Origin: Spirogloea muscicola
Taxonomy: Eukaryota; Streptophyta; Zygnematophyceae; Spirogloeales; Spirogloeaceae
Assembly: GCA_009602725.1 (NCBI GenBank)
Contig: WELB01000010.1
Span: 543,318-573,354, forward strand
Direction: 5' to 3'
Length of the DNA: 30,037 nt
Positions within the stretch are counted from its first letter, which is position 1, and every line of letters begins with the position of its first letter. Below the pieces are notes generated by a model. It did no database searches, was not told the DNA's origin, and was given only the letters and a program-made list of their open reading frames with translations. Position numbers and translations under genes: made by a program. Of the stretch, positions 1 to 12,070 are shown one piece after another.

Positions 1-2468
1 AAGACCGTGGCCCTCGCCGGGCTCCCCGCCGCGACCGGCGGGGGCGGCGGCGGCAGCGGCGGCGGCGGCGGCTGGCTGCCCGCCTGGTCGCCGGCCTCGT
101 CAGCCGAGGTCGCGCTCGTGCTCACCAGCGAAGCGCGCCTGTCGCCGGCTGCGTACGCGTACGCCAAGGAGCTCGCGGCCGCCTACCTGCTCGACCGCAG
201 CGCCGCCGCCGGGGGCGTCCGCCTCTTCGGCGCCACGCTGCTGCGGCTACGGCCGCTGCCAGGTGAGTGAGAGGAGGCCTGGAAGACCTAGGACTTAGAC
301 GTAGGACCTAAACCCTAAACTCTTACTCTGAAGACTTAGGACTTAGACGCAGACCATGGATTCGTGCTCTCCGCTGTGTCCCAACTTCAAACCCTATCTT
401 AAATCCATTTCGCAAACCGAGACCCTCAGCCTTCGATAACATCTCACATACTTGCCCCACATGCTATGTACAATGTCAGCAAGGAGCAGGTCGTCTCACA
501 AGCGAAGGCGATTTGAGCTTAGCCTAGGACTGTAGTCGAAACCTCTAGCCCGGATGCCTGGTTTCAGGTGCAACACTATGCTGTGGAAGTAGTCCAGCGC
601 TTGGCCGCTGATCTAGTGGAGTTTGACGTCGCTATTGCAGTGACTGACGACACCCACAACGCAATGCAGCAGCCGCACCTGTTTCTCAGCCAGGCGGTGG
701 GCGAGGGCGTTCAGCTGCTCGCACCTGGCCCCTGGAAGCAGTTCCGTGCGTGGCTGGACGCCTCACAGGCTGCCAGCGTCGGCCAGCTCACGCACTCTGC
801 TGGCTTTGACAAAGGCATCGCTGCAGCCGGATGCCAGCCATCCTGGATGGCGAGCTTTGCGGCTTACGTTCACCAGCTTGGCTACTACAACCTCCACCTC
901 AATGTCCCAGGTGCTGGCATGCGCTTCTCTCACCTCCGCGCTTCTCTCACCTCCGTGATCCTCCATATGATGCTCTGAGTTGCCAACTTTGCCGCTGGTA
1001 TTATTCGTTCATGGAGGCTGCTGGGCTTGCAGGGGAGCCAAGGCTGGCGGTTTTGTCACGAATGGCCACAGTGCACGCTGACAATGCTAGCGACAGCAGT
1101 GACAGTCAGAGCAGTGGCGGACCTCGGCTGGTGGCAGACACCAGGCTTGTGCCCAATGAGCTGTGGAAAACGCCGCCAGCTGCGAAGCTGCCCAAGTATG
1201 GCACCTGCATGCACGAGGTCGGTGCTTGCACTAGCACCTATACATTTGTGCTTTACCGGATTGCTAGATTCTCTCTCCCATGTTATACGCTCTGAGTACT
1301 GGTCAATCTCTGGTCAATCTTTTGCATCGTGGTCAAGTCTTTGCATGCCTATCTATCCCTTGGCTGCACCAATGGTGACACCTATGCCTAGTCCCACACT
1401 GACATGGCTGGCTGGTATGCGCCATATTTGCGTGGAGAAGGCCGTGACAGTCTTGCTCTGCATGAGTTCTTGCTGTCAGCTGACATCTCATGATCTGAAG
1501 CCGATCTGGCTGTGGAGGTCCTATGTTTCTTGGTGCAGCTGAATTAGGCTGTCAGGATAGTCTTTCTCATCAAGGGTCTGAGTCTGAGTAATGCATGGTC
1601 AACCGCCAATGTGCAGGTCCGAGAGGGTACCCTAGCTGAGACTCCGGAGGAGCTGGCGGCGCTGCTGGCACGCCTGCATCGCGATGGCACTGTCATTGTG
1701 GCGACAGTCAACGCTGGGTTTGAGGACGTGATGGCCAATTGGCTGTGCCATGTCAAGGACCTCGGACTGCGGCACCAGCTGCTCGTCGCTGTCAACCTGC
1801 CACTGGCCCAACGGCTTGCTGATGCTGGCGAAGCAGTGCTCTATTTGCAAGCGGCAAGCGAGCTCGTCGGCGATGCTGGCCTTGTGTTCGCTACCATTGA
1901 ATACCAGCAGCTCATCCTCCAGCGCACGAAGATGATTGACAACATCTTGGCGCTTGGGTACAGCGTGCTGCTCGCTGACATCGATGCCGTGTGGTTATCG
2001 GACCCTTTTCTGCACATGGCGGACCCCAGCGTGGAGCTTTACGCCCAAGTGGAGCCGTCGGGCCTCCTGTGCGGCGGCTTCCTCAATCTGCGCAACACGG
2101 CACTTGTCAGGCAGCTCTGGGCCGCGCTGACAGAGCGCCACGCAGCACTGCTGGACCGCCTCGCAGTGGAGGCGCGGCAACCGAGCATTGAGGATCACGA
2201 GCAAAGCATGCTCAATGAGCTGCTGCATAATGACCCGTCCTTCGCTGCGCTGGTTGTGCGCAAGCTTGACCCGCTGCTCTTCCCCAGCGGATTTGAGTAT
2301 TGGCAAGCACGCAACTGGGTGAAGCGCGGTATTACACCCATCGTTGTGCACAACAATTGGATCAATGGCAAGGAGGCAAAGCTGCAGCGCTTTCGTGAGG
2401 CGGGTCTATGGCGCGTCAGGGATGCCGATTTGACTTGTATCTGCAGAGCGTGCCTCACATTCACCTGA
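1..2468 (+). CDS. GT77-type nucleotide-sugar glycosyltransferase, 5' partial
   Basis: The gene begins upstream of the window. Proposed exons are 1-262, 568-910, 1033-1217 and 1617-2468 (stop TGA 2466-2468). The last exon encodes the catalytic domain of the nucleotide-diphospho-sugar transferase family (Pfam PF03407, GT77). It has an ATVNAGFEDV opening, the metal and sugar-nucleotide DxD motif at 1977-1985 (DIDAVWLSDP), a SGLLCGGF loop and the C-terminal HNNWINGKEAKLQRF signature. Known plant and algal members transfer arabinose, xylose or galactose onto cell-wall proteins or polysaccharides in the Golgi; the substrate here cannot be told. The first exon has a Gly-rich linker. Exons 2-4 join in phase (1 then 0). 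Exon 1 ends in phase 1, while exon 2 read from the good acceptor at 567 needs phase 0, so a small exon, an acceptor near 535, or a sequence error is missing. The family is sure; the 5' structure is not. Confidence 0.87.
307..320. repeat. short telomere-like motif in the first GT77 intron
   Basis: The sequence cctaaaccctaaac is two imperfect units of the plant and green-algal telomere repeat CCCTAAA. It lies between two near-identical 20-nt stretches (about 281-301 and 331-351, each containing ggacttagacg). It is short enough to be chance or a small repair scar. Confidence 0.45.
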
Positions 2469-2830
2469 ATTTATATATAACATTCATTGTGTAGATATAC
2501 CCTTCTTTCCGGTAACAATGCTTTGCTCAGGGAGGCCAGTCAAGACTTGTCGATCTCTAGAGCCCTGCAGCTGCACTGTGATCTAATAGCAGGCAATGTG
2601 AGTCACTCGCTTTACACTCGTCTGAGAATTTACCCTGCATGAGCCTTCTCGGACAACTTGACTATGAAAAGAGGGTGCAAAAGGGCTCAGCAGTCTCCAC
2701 AAGGAGAAGCGGTCACTACCTGCAGAGCAGCCCCTCTTGCACTGCTGCCACAGACACCACAGACACCATGCTCGATGGACAACTGCGTCACACACCAAGG
2801 CGGCTGAGCCCTGGGGGGTCAGATGAGTGG
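2469..2830. other. convergent 3' region between the GT77 and importin genes
   Basis: About 360 nt separate the two stop codons. On the minus strand a TGTAA motif (plus-strand ttaca, 2612-2616) is a candidate green-algal polyadenylation signal for the importin gene. I saw no TGTAA soon after the GT77 stop, so its 3' end is undefined. No further gene is visible. Confidence 0.5.
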
Positions 2831-5800
2831 TCAGTGACGCCTTGAGAGCCCGGCGGCAGAGCTCACCGCCGGGCAGGCCGCAAGCAGTCGCTCCAGGAGC
2901 CCTTCAGGAGGCGGCAGCTGTTGCAGCAACCCGGCAGCATTACACTGCTGCAGGCACATAGCCACATCTGCTTCCTCGTCCTGGTCCTCCAGCGGTCCTG
3001 TGCAAACAATGGACCGCAAGTGACGCGCAGAGCACACCATCTCAGTGTGGGCAAGGTTGCAGCTCAACGAATGGCACAGGCTATGTATGGAAGTGCCAGC
3101 TGCCTATGACAACTTTAGCACTTCAGGCTGTAAGAGTGCAGGCATTGCTTTCCTTGTCTGCTCTGCAGACTACACCCCTTCTAAAGTGGGGTACAATCGT
3201 CCACCATTATGAAGGCTTGGCTCACCAAGGTCCAGTGGGAGGCCATCATCCTCCTCCTCTGGGGGTCTGTCAGAGGCTGCCACCAGTTCCTCCTCCACCT
3301 CTGCGGCCGCCTTTGCGTAGCGGGCCTGGAACTCTTCCTCCGTCTCCTCCCACTCCTCGTCCTCGTCCTCGTCATCAGTCTCGACATCCTCATCAATATC
3401 CTGCAAGCAAACAACCATCACCACCTTTGAGCGTGTCTAGATCTAGGTTTGCATATTGCGGGGTGTGATTCAGGGCTTGTACTTACTTCCTCATCTCTGC
3501 TTCCAGAGACCTCATCGTCCTCCTCGCCCTCATCTTCCGCCTCCATGGCGTCATTCTTAGCCAGCTGCCTTAAATCTGCAAGCTTCACGAGGCTGTTGAC
3601 AGCTGCGTAGCATGCATCGCCTGCAACCGCCTCAGCGTGGCCTCCTTGCGAAGCACTTGCATGGTTGAGGAGGTACATTGTGACGCCTGTTAACGCATGT
3701 ACTGCACAGTGCCAGCAATGGAAAAGAATCACCAATAGTTAGTGATCTTGTAGGCTCCGACTGCCTGACGAACTTTTTAGTATTCAACCTAAAAGCGCAC
3801 TTGCAAGTGAGCACAAACCGCCTCTTGTCACATACCGCAGCTGCATTGTAGTGCATGCTTATTCGTTTAGCAAAAATGACAAGCTCGATGACCAAAAGAA
3901 AGGTCCTGCAAGATCACCAATAAGCTTCAGCTCTGAATCAAGCATGCTGTGCTTGCTCGTCAGCAACCCCTTGACAGCTGTAACCCACATGTGCAGAGCT
4001 TGCACTCCTGAAAAATTGCTTGCCACGCTCCAAGGAGCAGCCAGGCCAGCCAGGGCCGCACTTGGCGCCACATTGAAGCACGTCGCTATTGCCAAAGCCA
4101 GGGGCTTGCCTAAGGAGGCCTCTGTGTCCACGAGCATGTGGAGCCTCTTGCCTGCCACCTGCACATTTGAACCAGCTTGGCTGACCATCTTCTATGACAA
4201 TAGCTGGAGATGTAACGACACTGTTAAAAGGGATGGTGACAAATTGCTAGCATGATGTAAAGGTCTGCATGTGGACTGCAGATATGCAGCGACTGATTGT
4301 GTCGGGCACCAAGACTTCCTGCAAAAGTCTGACCTGGGAAAGACGAGCAACTATTGCTTGAGCTGCCTCGTCTCCACCAGGGGAGGCTTGACAGGCGCGC
4401 AGCAATGAGTGCGTGGCCCGGCAGGCTCGCCACACCGCATCTTTGTAGTTGCTTTCAATGGCGGAAGCAAGGAAGCTCGCCATGCCCTCAGCAATGGAGC
4501 GAGGAGCAATAGGAGGGGCAGGAGGTGGAGGCATGTCGGCTTGAGCCAAGTGGTTGAAGTGCAACTCCTTCTGGCAAATTGTGGTGCATACATAACGAGA
4601 AGGAAAGGTTGGGCACCATCTGTCAGAGGCAGCATGTTCCTACGGCCTAAAATATCACACTCTGAATGACATGGTAAGGACACACGGTGCTGGAGCCAAA
4701 GGACTAATAAGCAGCACTTAGAGATTTCTCAAGCACCTGCAAGGTAATGGCCTGTTTGATTGCTCTGCACGCAGCCAAGTCTTCCTCTGCCTCCCATGCT
4801 TCCCAGTCTAGAAGCAAGCCTGAATACGCCTGTAGGAGCTCCTCAACCATCCGCGTTTGGGCCTGGTGCTTGTTGATTGTGCTGGAAAGCACAAATGCCA
4901 GGAGGAGAGATGTATCTGCGAGGCAGGAGGGCGGTGGGTCGGCCTCCTCCTGCGGCAGACGGACATGAATACATCAGCAGGCTTGACAAGGGTCTTTAAT
5001 CAGAATCCCACAATTAGCTTGCTGCACTCAAAATGCAAGAACAAGCCTTACTTAATCATCATAGATGCCAGCTTCCAGTGCTTGCAGTTGAATCAGTGTA
5101 GCAATAAGAGAGGGGTCTCAAGGTGATGACCTCGTGCGACTGGGACAGCCAGCCCTGCTGGAGAGCCTTGGAGGTTGAGTCGGCAATTCGAGCACTCTCA
5201 CTCGCATGCACAGCAACTTCCGCCTCACTCCTTTCCTCGCCCTGCTCTAGCATATCCTCCTCTGCCTGCTCCCATTGCCGCACCCACGAGGCCAGAGCCG
5301 ACAGTCCAGCCTCCACAGCCTGTGCAAGAAAGCCTCACCACATGGCTGAGCGTGCCAGGTCCAAAATGATCTGACCATAAGAGTACCTAGACTGACAGAA
5401 CATGGTGAACTCAGGCAAAGTCCACATGTGTGACAAAACTATCGAAGTTTGCATAGACCTAGCAGAGCAGCTCGGAGCATCCTACCAGAGGCCACGGCTC
5501 TGGATGAGCAGGAAAGAGGGGTATGAGTAGCTGCACAATGGCTTCCACCATCTCTGGCTCATGCTTCAGAACACCAATGTCTCCCAGCTCAGCCAGCTCC
5601 TCAAGGAGCCGGAAGGATGTGGCGGCGTCCGCTTCGTTGTCGCTCTTGGCCCCTGCCACGGCCGCCTGGAGCAATGGCAGCCAGTCCCGCGGCTTCACAC
5701 TGCCGGCCTGCAGCCACTTCGCTGGGTTGCATCAGCCACTGCGTCTTTCACACGAGGTCCAGCTAATTTATATGCATCTTGTCCGTCATCTCCAGCTTAT

Positions 5801-8800
5801 GAAGCCCCCCTTACCTGGACCAACAATGCGATGGCGGCAGCGGCAGACGACCTGACCAGCCTCCACGACATGCCACCCCTGTCTTGAGCTGTCAGCGACT
5901 TGACCAGGCATTGAAAGGCCGTCCTTCCTAGTTCCTGCCACAAGGAGCGACACTTCTAATATTACGGTGCTGTAGCAGACAAGTGTGTGCAAGTCTACTG
6001 CTGCACTGGTGTCAAGTGGACTTGAGGGCCAGCTTGCAGACCTGCGGCTCAGCTGGCAGAGCAGATGCAAGCTCCCCAAGGAGCCAGTTGGCATTGGCAA
6101 GTAGAAACGGGGATGGCGAGACCATCGTGTAAAGCGGCAGCACCCGTGCATGAAGCAGCGCAGACAACTTTTCCTCAGACTGTTGCTTCAGGAACTGCAC
6201 CAGCACAAGCATTGTTCTGTCACGAGCACTCTTTAGTTCCCTGACTTACGTCATGGAAGCCTGCTCATAAGTGCTGAAGAAGGTAGAATCTGCATCAGAA
6301 GAGGCAGATGACTCTCTGATGACACCTAGCACTGACGGAGTTGCTCGTGTGAGCTTGGGCAAGTGCCTCCCAATTGCAGAGTCAAGTACTGCAGAATCAG
6401 GTACTCTACTATGGCAAGGCTTGACAATGATCTGGCGTATGCAGCCATGCGTACCTCCTGCAGAGCCCCATAGGCCAACAGGACCCCAAAGTAGCTATTC
6501 ATCACCACGACACGACACAAATACCAAGGCTCAGTACATCTCTGTAGACAAAATGCTACATTGTGATGCTTCAGGTGACGCTCATTGAATGCATCATACA
6601 GATGTTTTAGTCGTGATGGATTTCTTGGAGAACATCTCACTTGGAGATACTGTCGGAAGCAATGTCTGCACCGTCAGGAGGCACAGGGTAGGTGTTCAAG
6701 AATGGGAGGATGAGGGCTTCGCCAGCCGTGACCCCCGCCTTTCTCCCCTTTGTCTTCCTCTTAGAATTGGACTTGGTACTGATACTGACTGTGGGAGGTC
6801 TCTGGTGTCACAATAAAAGCACATGTCCTCACCAAGATGACCTCATATCGCTCTGCCAGCTGCCAAGAGTGATTACTACGAGGAGGTTTCATACATCATA
6901 ACAATGCGCATATGTCGCGCAACACCTTACATCAGCTAGGCCAATGAGACCAAGCAGGTTCAAGGCACTTTTGCGCCGCGTGTAGAGGTCTGCTTTCCAC
7001 GCGCTTGCATCAGCCTGGGAATGACGAGGTGCAGCTGTAAATTAGGAAGACAGTGTGTATGACTCCAAGCAAAGCCGGGAACAGGTTCACGTCTACTATG
7101 TAGATCACTCACAAGGCTACTCACCAGATCAGAAGGCAGATTTTTTGCAAGGTATTCCTCCTCATTTAGTTGCCACTCTTGAACATCCTGTGGTCAGCAA
7201 GGAGTGGCGAGGACCATCATGCCTTAATCCAGAATGACTGAACCTCAATGAATGGCTCACAACATGACTGGTTGTGATTGTCAGAAGCACCGGCGATATT
7301 GACTGCGTTCTTGTTGCAAGCTCTATAGCAAAACTTGGACTATATACAGCAATATTGTTAAGACAGGGGACAAGCTTGAGCTAGTATCTCAAACATGTAC
7401 CTCAAAGGTAAGGCGCAACACAGGAAAGATGGAACTCTCCAAAAGGACAGCAAAGTTGGAAACGAGGAGTCGCCAGCCCTGCAAATCTTGAAGCTTGTCA
7501 TGCTTCCTACATGTAACCTGGAGTATATAAGATATGGAATCTGGGATACAGGATATCCTAGGAGCGGCTTCAAAAGTAGGACTCTTCATAGCTGACGCCT
7601 AGACTAGAAAGTTTCTGACATGCCATGGGCTCATATGTGAAAGTTGGTCAGAGTGACAGCTGCAAATACATTTAGAATCGGCAGACAGAGCGACAAAGAG
7701 GTGCATACAGGCCCAGTCTGGAGAATGATTGCGAAGGTATCAAATGCCAAGGATAGAGTGCGCTCCTGAATAGGATCCAGGGCCTGTGAATAATGGATTG
7801 TCTTGAGATTCTTTTATCAGATACAGCCCTTGGAGCTTCTAAATTGTGCACAGGACCCTCCTCGCAGTAGAAGCATGGTGCATGTAGGAGTACATGAGAC
7901 AAGCTCAGATGAGTCTTGAGAAGGTCATCAGTTGACTGCATTGATCACTATGAGCAAGCAGCCAGCTCCCTCACCTGTGTATTACCAGCACATCTAGTAA
8001 GGCTAATGGCTGCAGCACACAAACGCGAGAGTAACCTGCCAAAGCAGTATTGGCTGCTGTAACTATCGGCCATTGTTTGTGCAATTCGACCTCTGGAGGC
8101 AAGTGAGTGAATTTTCATGGGACATGGAGGGCTGCTGCCAAGATATCTGCAGTAATGCTAGTGGACAAATAATGGGTGCAAGCCAGATGTTTTCAAGACT
8201 CCACAGCACACACTGATTGGCGAGCAGTTGATGATGCGTGATGAGGGAACCCATAATCTGCAAGGCGCGCTTGCAGCACTTGACACGACTCTTGCTCACG
8301 GTTGTACTGAATGCCCATTGCTCAGCTGCCGCAAATTCTAGAAAGGACACGACCTCCGACAGCCAAACCCCGAGCTGCGGTACAAGGGAGGCTGGCATAT
8401 ACATCCTCATCTGCAGCAAAGCAACCAGGCCTCTTACTTTCACTCCTCACAATTTCAGTAGTAGATGGCCTTCTGTGCCATCTACTACAAGTGATTTAAA
8501 CTTGCATATCAGCAGGTAAGCAGTCAGTCTCATTATTATTGCGTAGCTGCAGGGCAGGTGCAAAGTGAAATCCTTTACAGCTGATTTGTCTACGCACCGA
8601 GAAGTGTAGCACCTTCAGGAGGAGGTGTAAAACTTGATCGTGCTCCAACCAACCTTGCTGCTGCTTCTGCTTTGCACAAATGATTACCAGTATCATAGAT
8701 CAATTTCTGAGTAGCAAATTTCTCAAGCCACAGAGTCTTACTTTAACCCTGAGTTATTACTCAGTATCCTTATGCAGTATCAAGATACGACAGGCCTTTC

Positions 8801-9886
8801 GGCAAGTTGACAGACCTTGCTGACGAGGACGCTAAACATTGGGTGCAGCGGCAGCACCAGCTCCCTTGTCACAAACTCGAGCTGCTCAGGAGCCTCATGC
8901 CTTGAGCCGTTGGCTCTGCCTTGGCGGAGTACTGCAGGGCGCTCCTACACCACCAGTCAACGCCTACAGGATCTCAATGTGGCCTACACGTGACGAGGGT
9001 GGTGGAAGCGCGGCGCTCCAATGGAGCTGCCACAGGCTCGTTTATCAAGTGGCCAGCATGGCCAGCCCAGCACAAAGTTGGTCAACATGCTTGCTGATGG
9101 CCTGGCTCACCCTGAATGGCTGGAGCAACGCAAGCAGCGCGGCCAGTGCATTCCTCGTCAGGATGTTGGATGCAGCCATGCCGCTCATCAGGTTGCTGGC
9201 TTGCAGCGCCACCTTGAGGGCGGGGACGACGTCAGGCCATGAGGCACGGGATCGGAAGTCGGCCGCAGCCACGACCCGAAACTGCAGATTCACGCCACAG
9301 ACCCGGATGTTTGCTTGCTCACAGAAGCCAGTGATGGTCTTGCAGAGCCCTGCCGCGGACGATATCCTGGCGACGGCCATGAATGGTGCCCGCCGAAAGC
9401 GCTCGCTCACCGTCTCGGCCAGGAGATGTAGCACGGCGCTGTCGCGGGCCCGGAGCAGCACGTCCAGGAGCAGGGCGCGGAATTCGGCGTGCTCGGCAGC
9501 GGCGGCGGTGCCCGCATCCTCGGCGTCCCAGGTCCTGCGCACGCTGTTCTTGACGAGCGCCGCCGCCGCGACGGCCACGGGCCTCTCCGCAACTGAACGC
9601 CCGCGACGGCGGCGGCCATGTCTTTGCCCTCGTCAAGCGATGGTGGAGGGAGGGCGAGACGACTGATGGCGCCACGGAGTGGCGCCTGACGGCGAGAGGA
9701 GGGGCCCTCACCAGCACAGACGGCGAGCAGGCTCGCACGGAAGCGCGGGAGCGCCGCCTCCGCCTCCTCGAGCGCCGCGGCCGCCGAGCGCACCGCGGCC
9801 TCGTCGCCGCTGCAGCTCTGCCGCAGGAGCGCGGCCAGCCGCTCCTCGGCTGGCGCGCCGCCGCCGCCAATGACGACCCCCTCCAT
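2831..9886 (-). CDS. importin-beta family nuclear transport receptor (HEAT/ARM repeats)
   Basis: Proposed exons, minus strand: 9886-9712, 9592-9411, 9281-9111, 8893-8816, 8666-8598, 8410-8214, 8035-7975, 7783-7709, 7478-7401, 7187-7125, 7014-6931, 6759-6641, 6494-6455, 6194-6042, 5934-5815, 5707-5486, 5319-5131, 4949-4737, 4570-4334, 4158-3918, 3701-3487, 3400-3226, 2997-2831. All phases agree and give 1107 codons plus stop. The N-terminus has the importin pattern: VAVAAAALVKNSVRRTW, then SWPDVVPALKVALQ. Later hallmarks are YFGVLLAYGALQE, ANANWLLGELASALP, LLDWEAWEAEEDL and, near residues 980-1020, a very acidic stretch followed by EEEFQARYAKAA. These resemble, from memory, a plant importin-like ARM-repeat group distinct from SAD2/importin-7. 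Such receptors carry cargo through nuclear pores with Ran-GTP; the cargo is unknown. The start is the ATG after an Arg-rich upstream frame. The exon 4 start (8893 or 8881) is uncertain. Confidence 0.9.
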
Positions 9887-10503
9887 GACGACCCTGGCCT
9901 TCCTTCTGCCACGGGCCGCGGCCGGCCGTCTCCAGCGACGGCAGTGGCGCTGAGCCCGCCGCCGCCGTCGCCGCCGCCGCCGCGCGCAGCGCGGCTGCGG
10001 CACTTGGACAATGAAGAATGCGGCTGATGACATTATAAGAGCTGCTGTAGATGCCAGCCAGGTGCATACGGCAGAATGCGGCTGCTGATATTAATGCATA
10101 CAGAGGGCGTGCAATAGATAAAATAAGCGGAGCCAAGGCAAACGAATTTCGTACTCGGGCCTTCCCGCCGGAACGTGTTGCGCCGCCGTCAGCGGAGGCA
10201 GGGCGGGCTGCCGTCTGCGAGTTCTTCCCGTCACGCTTCACGGCGTCTCAGAAAGAACGAAGGGCGGTCGATGGCTGTGATCGTGGAGCCCAGAAGAAAA
10301 GAAGTGAACAAGATTCGAAGGGGCCAGAAATGCGCAAGAGCACACTGCGACTCAAGTGGCCACTGGGTGCTCAAGCACCGTCCACTGAGTTGCAGACGCT
10401 GATCTCCTACAAGTATGTGCATGGCCAATACAGCCATCACCCTGTACAGGATGAGTCTTTCTTCTCTTACGATGCGCAACCACGAAGACGTTGAATCCCA
10501 ATC
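9887..10503. other. upstream region of the importin gene
   Basis: About 600 nt lie between the importin start codon and the left end of the palindromic retroelement. The part next to the gene (9957-9996) is a GCC/CGC-rich imperfect trinucleotide run, typical of a GC-rich 5' leader. An open frame at 10051-10494 (plus) has no recognisable domain and I do not call it a gene. No clear TATA box was found. Confidence 0.4.
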
Positions 10504-10789
10504 GATACCTTACATGTAGAGAACCTCGCCCTACACACGCAATCAGGGTGAGTCGTCCTTATATTCGGCTGCAGGGGTTTCGGGACCAACCCACTATATG
10601 GCAAAGCAGTCACGCATAGGCGCAGCGGGATACAGGCTCCTTAGGCGCAGCGTTGATGCCAGTCAGTTTAGCCGTTACCCGGCAGATGTCAGGGTCTATG
10701 TCGCTTGCACTCCAATTCTTGGCAGTATGAAGTGTGGGATATGCTGACTGCCGGAGCCTAAATTGATCACTTAGTGTCCTTCAGACAGC

Positions 10790-11994
10790 ATGGAGTCGCA
10801 CACGTCCGGTGCGCGACCCAGCCCTCCTCGGGAGGCAGAGCGGTCGGTTACTAGGCAGCGGCTGCTGCAGAGCTAGCTGCTGAGGCCGTGGCTGCTGCGG
10901 GGCACGCCCAAGAGGGGCACGCTCAAGAGAGGCACACGCCCAAGAGGGGCGCACGCCCAAGAAGGGCAACGCCCCGAGAGGGGCACGCCCAAGAGGGGCA
11001 AGCCGAGCTGGGAGCCGCAGGCCAAGAGGGCTTGTCGGTTGGGAGGTGCAACGCATGGCCCTCCTCGCGCAGGACCTGGTGGCACTCCAGCCTGCGATGG
11101 ACCCAGCTCACTACCGCCTCCTTGCGAGGGTGTGCAGGAGTTGGAGCTCGCCCTACTCGTCCGGCTGCGGGCCGGAGAGCGGCGCATGCTAGAGGTCGAT
11201 GCCGTGGTGCATCTGCTGCCCAAGAGCGCTGGCAATCCGTTGCATGGACGTGCAACGGCCCACCCACCACGGCAATTCACCGGTCAGGATGATTGGGGTG
11301 GGCTCTAGGCGTGGCTAAGCGAGATGTCGGAGTGGTTTGACACCAAGGAAGCGGACGCGACGGCAAGAGTGCCGCTCGCTGCGACCTGCCTCGCATGGGA
11401 GCCTTGTGAGTGGTGGGATACTATCAAGCAGTTACCGACGCCCGATGAGTTCAATGCCTGGGAGTTCCTCTCCAGGTCACCCATATCGGCCAATGGCGAT
11501 CCACATGCGGAGCTTCACGCCCGCGACGAGTTCGACGCCCTCCGCATGGGCGAGAGGAGCGCAGACTTCGAGCCCTACGTGCGGCGCTTCAGGCTGCTGC
11601 TATCGAAGCTGCGCAGTGAGCCGATGCAGGCGGTGGACCAGTGCCAGCGATTCAAGGCTGGGCTGCCTCCCAACATGCGCGCGCAGTTCGCGGTGGACTC
11701 CGCTACCTCAGGGGCATTTACAGACTTTTCAAAGATGGTGGAGCACGCTGGAAAGGTGCTCAGCACGTTGGACATCAGGTGCGGCAAGCCTGCTGGAGGC
11801 TGGCGGATCTGCAGAGGCAGAGCGAGGCAAGAAGCGTTTCAACCCAAGCCAGGGCTCGAACACTCGTCCTCAAGGTGCTCCACGCTGCGAGTGGAAGGTG
11901 CTGGCTGCTTTCGTTGCGGCGACAAGAGCCACCAGATCAGGGACTGCTCGGCGGCAGGTCCATCTTCCTCGAGGCCACGTCCACAGCGCCCGAT
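10790..11994 (+). pseudogene. gag-like protein fragment with CCHC zinc knuckle (left copy)
   Basis: A possible original start is the ATG at 10790 (MESHTSGARPSPP), but that frame hits a stop soon after. The longest intact part begins at the ATG at 11324 (MSEWFDTKEADA). It continues through a gag-like helical region (about 11520-11770, for example FEPYVRRFRLLLSKL) to a retroviral-type zinc knuckle at 11906-11947 with spacing CX2CX4HX4C (CFRCGDKSHQIRDC). Zinc-knuckle Gag proteins package retrotransposon RNA. After about 11994 the same frame runs on to 12235, but only through the antisense of the right arm, so that tail is not real gag. No protease, integrase or reverse transcriptase is seen. This is a dead remnant unless other genomic copies supply function. 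Confidence 0.75.
10905..11000. repeat. minisatellite inside the left arm
   Basis: About six imperfect units of 15-18 nt built on ggcacgcccaagagg follow one another. In one frame they encode repeats like GHAQEG or GHAQER; in others they read through as Pro/Arg-rich. The same repeat occurs in inverted form in the right arm with fewer units (about 12540-12605), so unit number changed after the arms formed. Confidence 0.8.
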
Positions 11995-12070
11995 GGGCTG
12001 GGACAAAGGGTGGCCTCGAGGAAGAGGGACCTGCCGGCCGGCAGTCCCTGATCTGGTGACTCTTGTCGCC
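11919..12070. repeat. hairpin centre of the palindrome
   Basis: The zinc-knuckle coding sequence (ggcgacaagag, then ccagatcagggactgc, then cctcgaggccac) is repeated in inverted orientation from 12070 backwards, with few mismatches. The symmetry axis is near 11994-11995, with an asymmetric spacer of roughly 30 nt. Any RNA read across this point would fold into a long duplex. Confidence 0.85.

Larger units (their letters stand above)
10504..11994 (+). mobile_element. left arm of an inverted retroelement palindrome
   Basis: This segment is matched, in inverted order, by the right arm. Shared landmarks read from the outer end are gatacc, tgtagagaa-ctcgccctacacac, agtcgtcctt, cgcagcgg, cagtatg, tgctgactgccggagcct, cagacagcatggagtcgcacac, the ggcacgcccaagag minisatellite and the gag-like coding region up to the zinc knuckle. 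The arm is about 240 nt longer than the right one. The difference is uneven: it keeps gag sequence lost on the right but lacks about 230 nt of the outer region. No clear target-site duplication is seen. Confidence 0.8.

Noticed and set aside
3836-3917. An extra importin exon carrying a hydrophobic segment near 3840-3895
   Set aside because: It cannot be joined in phase to the exon before it. Splicing 3918 directly to 3701 keeps the frame and fits the family pattern.
6195-6454. Open frame rich in Ser and Asp between importin exons 13 and 14
   Set aside because: Exons 13 and 14 join directly in phase and match the expected order, so this is intron.
8010-8090. Two small importin exons separated by a 26-nt intron
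   Set aside because: An intron that short is implausible. A single exon at 8035-7975 joins both neighbours in phase.
9282-9410. Continuous coding across the importin exon 2/3 region
   Set aside because: The importin pattern jumps from HLLAET to FRVVAAADF, and good donor and acceptor sites flank the 129-nt segment, so I treat it as an intron.
10051-10494. 147-residue plus-strand ORF upstream of the importin gene
   Set aside because: No domain, no splice context, and it runs into the retroelement border.
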